From positions 1-63,913 of the forward strand of contig JAUIKY010000015.1 in assembly GCA_030430535.1 (NCBI GenBank): 63,913 nt of DNA, in the 5' to 3' direction. Below the pieces are notes generated by a model. The model saw only the letters and a program-made list of their open reading frames with translations. It ran no database searches and had not been told where the DNA came from. Positions 63,875 through 63,913 of the stretch are shown here, in pieces. How positions within the stretch are numbered: the stretch's first letter is position 1; each line of letters starts with the position of its first letter. This stretch comes from Bacteroidia bacterium. GTDB lineage: Bacteria; Bacteroidota; Bacteroidia; Flavobacteriales; Flavobacteriaceae. A program made the translations under genes and the position numbers.

Positions 63875-63913
63875 ATGAAGAAAGAAGATTTTCTAAACGA
63901 CGACTTTTTAAAA
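63875..63913 (+). CDS. IS256-family transposase, first 13 codons only
   Basis: The frame reads MKKEDFLNDDFLK and runs off the window. This matches how IS256-family transposases of Bacteroidota begin. It lies 26 bases after the terminator, as expected for a transposase protected from read-through. With only 13 residues visible, the family call rests on this N-terminus and the context. Confidence 0.65.
   Translation, partial: MKKEDFLNDDFLK

Larger units (their letters stand above)
63790..63913 (+). mobile_element. Left end of an IS256-family insertion sequence (partial)
   Basis: Beginning close to 63790, the sequence leaves the susD frame and reads GTATCTCACTAAGTGTGTAA, which would be the terminal inverted repeat region. 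A rho-independent hairpin and a transposase start follow. The right end and target duplication are beyond the window, so the exact boundary is uncertain by a few bases. Confidence 0.65.

Noticed and set aside
1-63913. CRISPR arrays, tRNA, rRNA, prophage or conjugative genes
   Set aside because: I found no regularly spaced repeats, RNA gene signatures or phage genes. The only mobile DNA seen is the IS end at the right edge.

Overview
The window is a pectin and arabinan polysaccharide utilisation region of a member of the Bacteroidota, most likely a flavobacterium (Flavobacteriia). Pointers are the AT-rich DNA, three SusC/SusD pairs, many SusD-type and enzyme lipoproteins, type IX secretion (T9SS) sorting tails, FecR/ECF sigma pairs, and promoters of the Bacteroidota form TTTG-N19-TAnnTTTG. 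I saw no tRNA, rRNA or CRISPR. The species cannot be fixed from the sequence.

Region 1 (1-14.9 kb) is an arabinan module, almost all on the minus strand. In order of transcription it holds an ECF sigma factor, a FecR anti-sigma factor, a SusC with an STN domain, a SusD, a GH51 arabinofuranosidase, three GH43 arabinan-active enzymes and a GPH-type sugar symporter that runs off the left edge. A divergent Nudix-fold regulator of the AraR/NrtR type lies on the plus strand. A 19-bp near-palindrome is shared by the GH51 promoter and the regulator's own upstream region and is a candidate AraR operator.

Region 2 (14.9-39.6 kb) is a homogalacturonan module arranged as two divergent arms. The left arm (minus) carries SusC/SusD, a CE12 acetylesterase, a PL10-CE8 lyase-esterase fusion, a small T9SS-secreted beta-sandwich protein and a 1611-residue CE8 protein with a T9SS tail. 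The right arm (plus) carries a T9SS-secreted PL1 lyase, SusC/SusD and a DUF4957/DUF5123-type surface lipoprotein. A palindrome with core AATCGATT sits just downstream of predicted -7 boxes in this region and recurs before GH28 and GH43 genes further right. It looks like the operator of a LacI-family repressor encoded elsewhere.

Region 3 (39.7-57 kb, plus) is a long run of depolymerases: PL1, PL1-CE8, GH28, DUF4861, GH105, GH43 (subfamily-12-like), a second GH28, an alpha/beta hydrolase, GH95, CE12, a second alpha/beta hydrolase and a third CE12.

Region 4 (57-63.9 kb) has a second ECF sigma factor divergent from FecR, then an STN-SusC and a SusD. That SusD stops after its conserved RWFDLKR block, directly beside what looks like the left end of an IS256-family element whose transposase start is the last thing in the window.

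The inferred division of labour is as follows. CE8 and CE12 enzymes remove methyl and acetyl esters. PL1 and PL10 lyases, partly secreted by T9SS, cut homogalacturonan. SusC/SusD pairs import the fragments. Periplasmic or lipoprotein GH105, GH28, GH43, GH51 and GH95 enzymes finish the fragments and side chains, and the symporter takes up arabinose or arabino-oligosaccharides. Three control circuits appear to be superimposed: AraR, two ECF/FecR systems and the AATCGATT operator.
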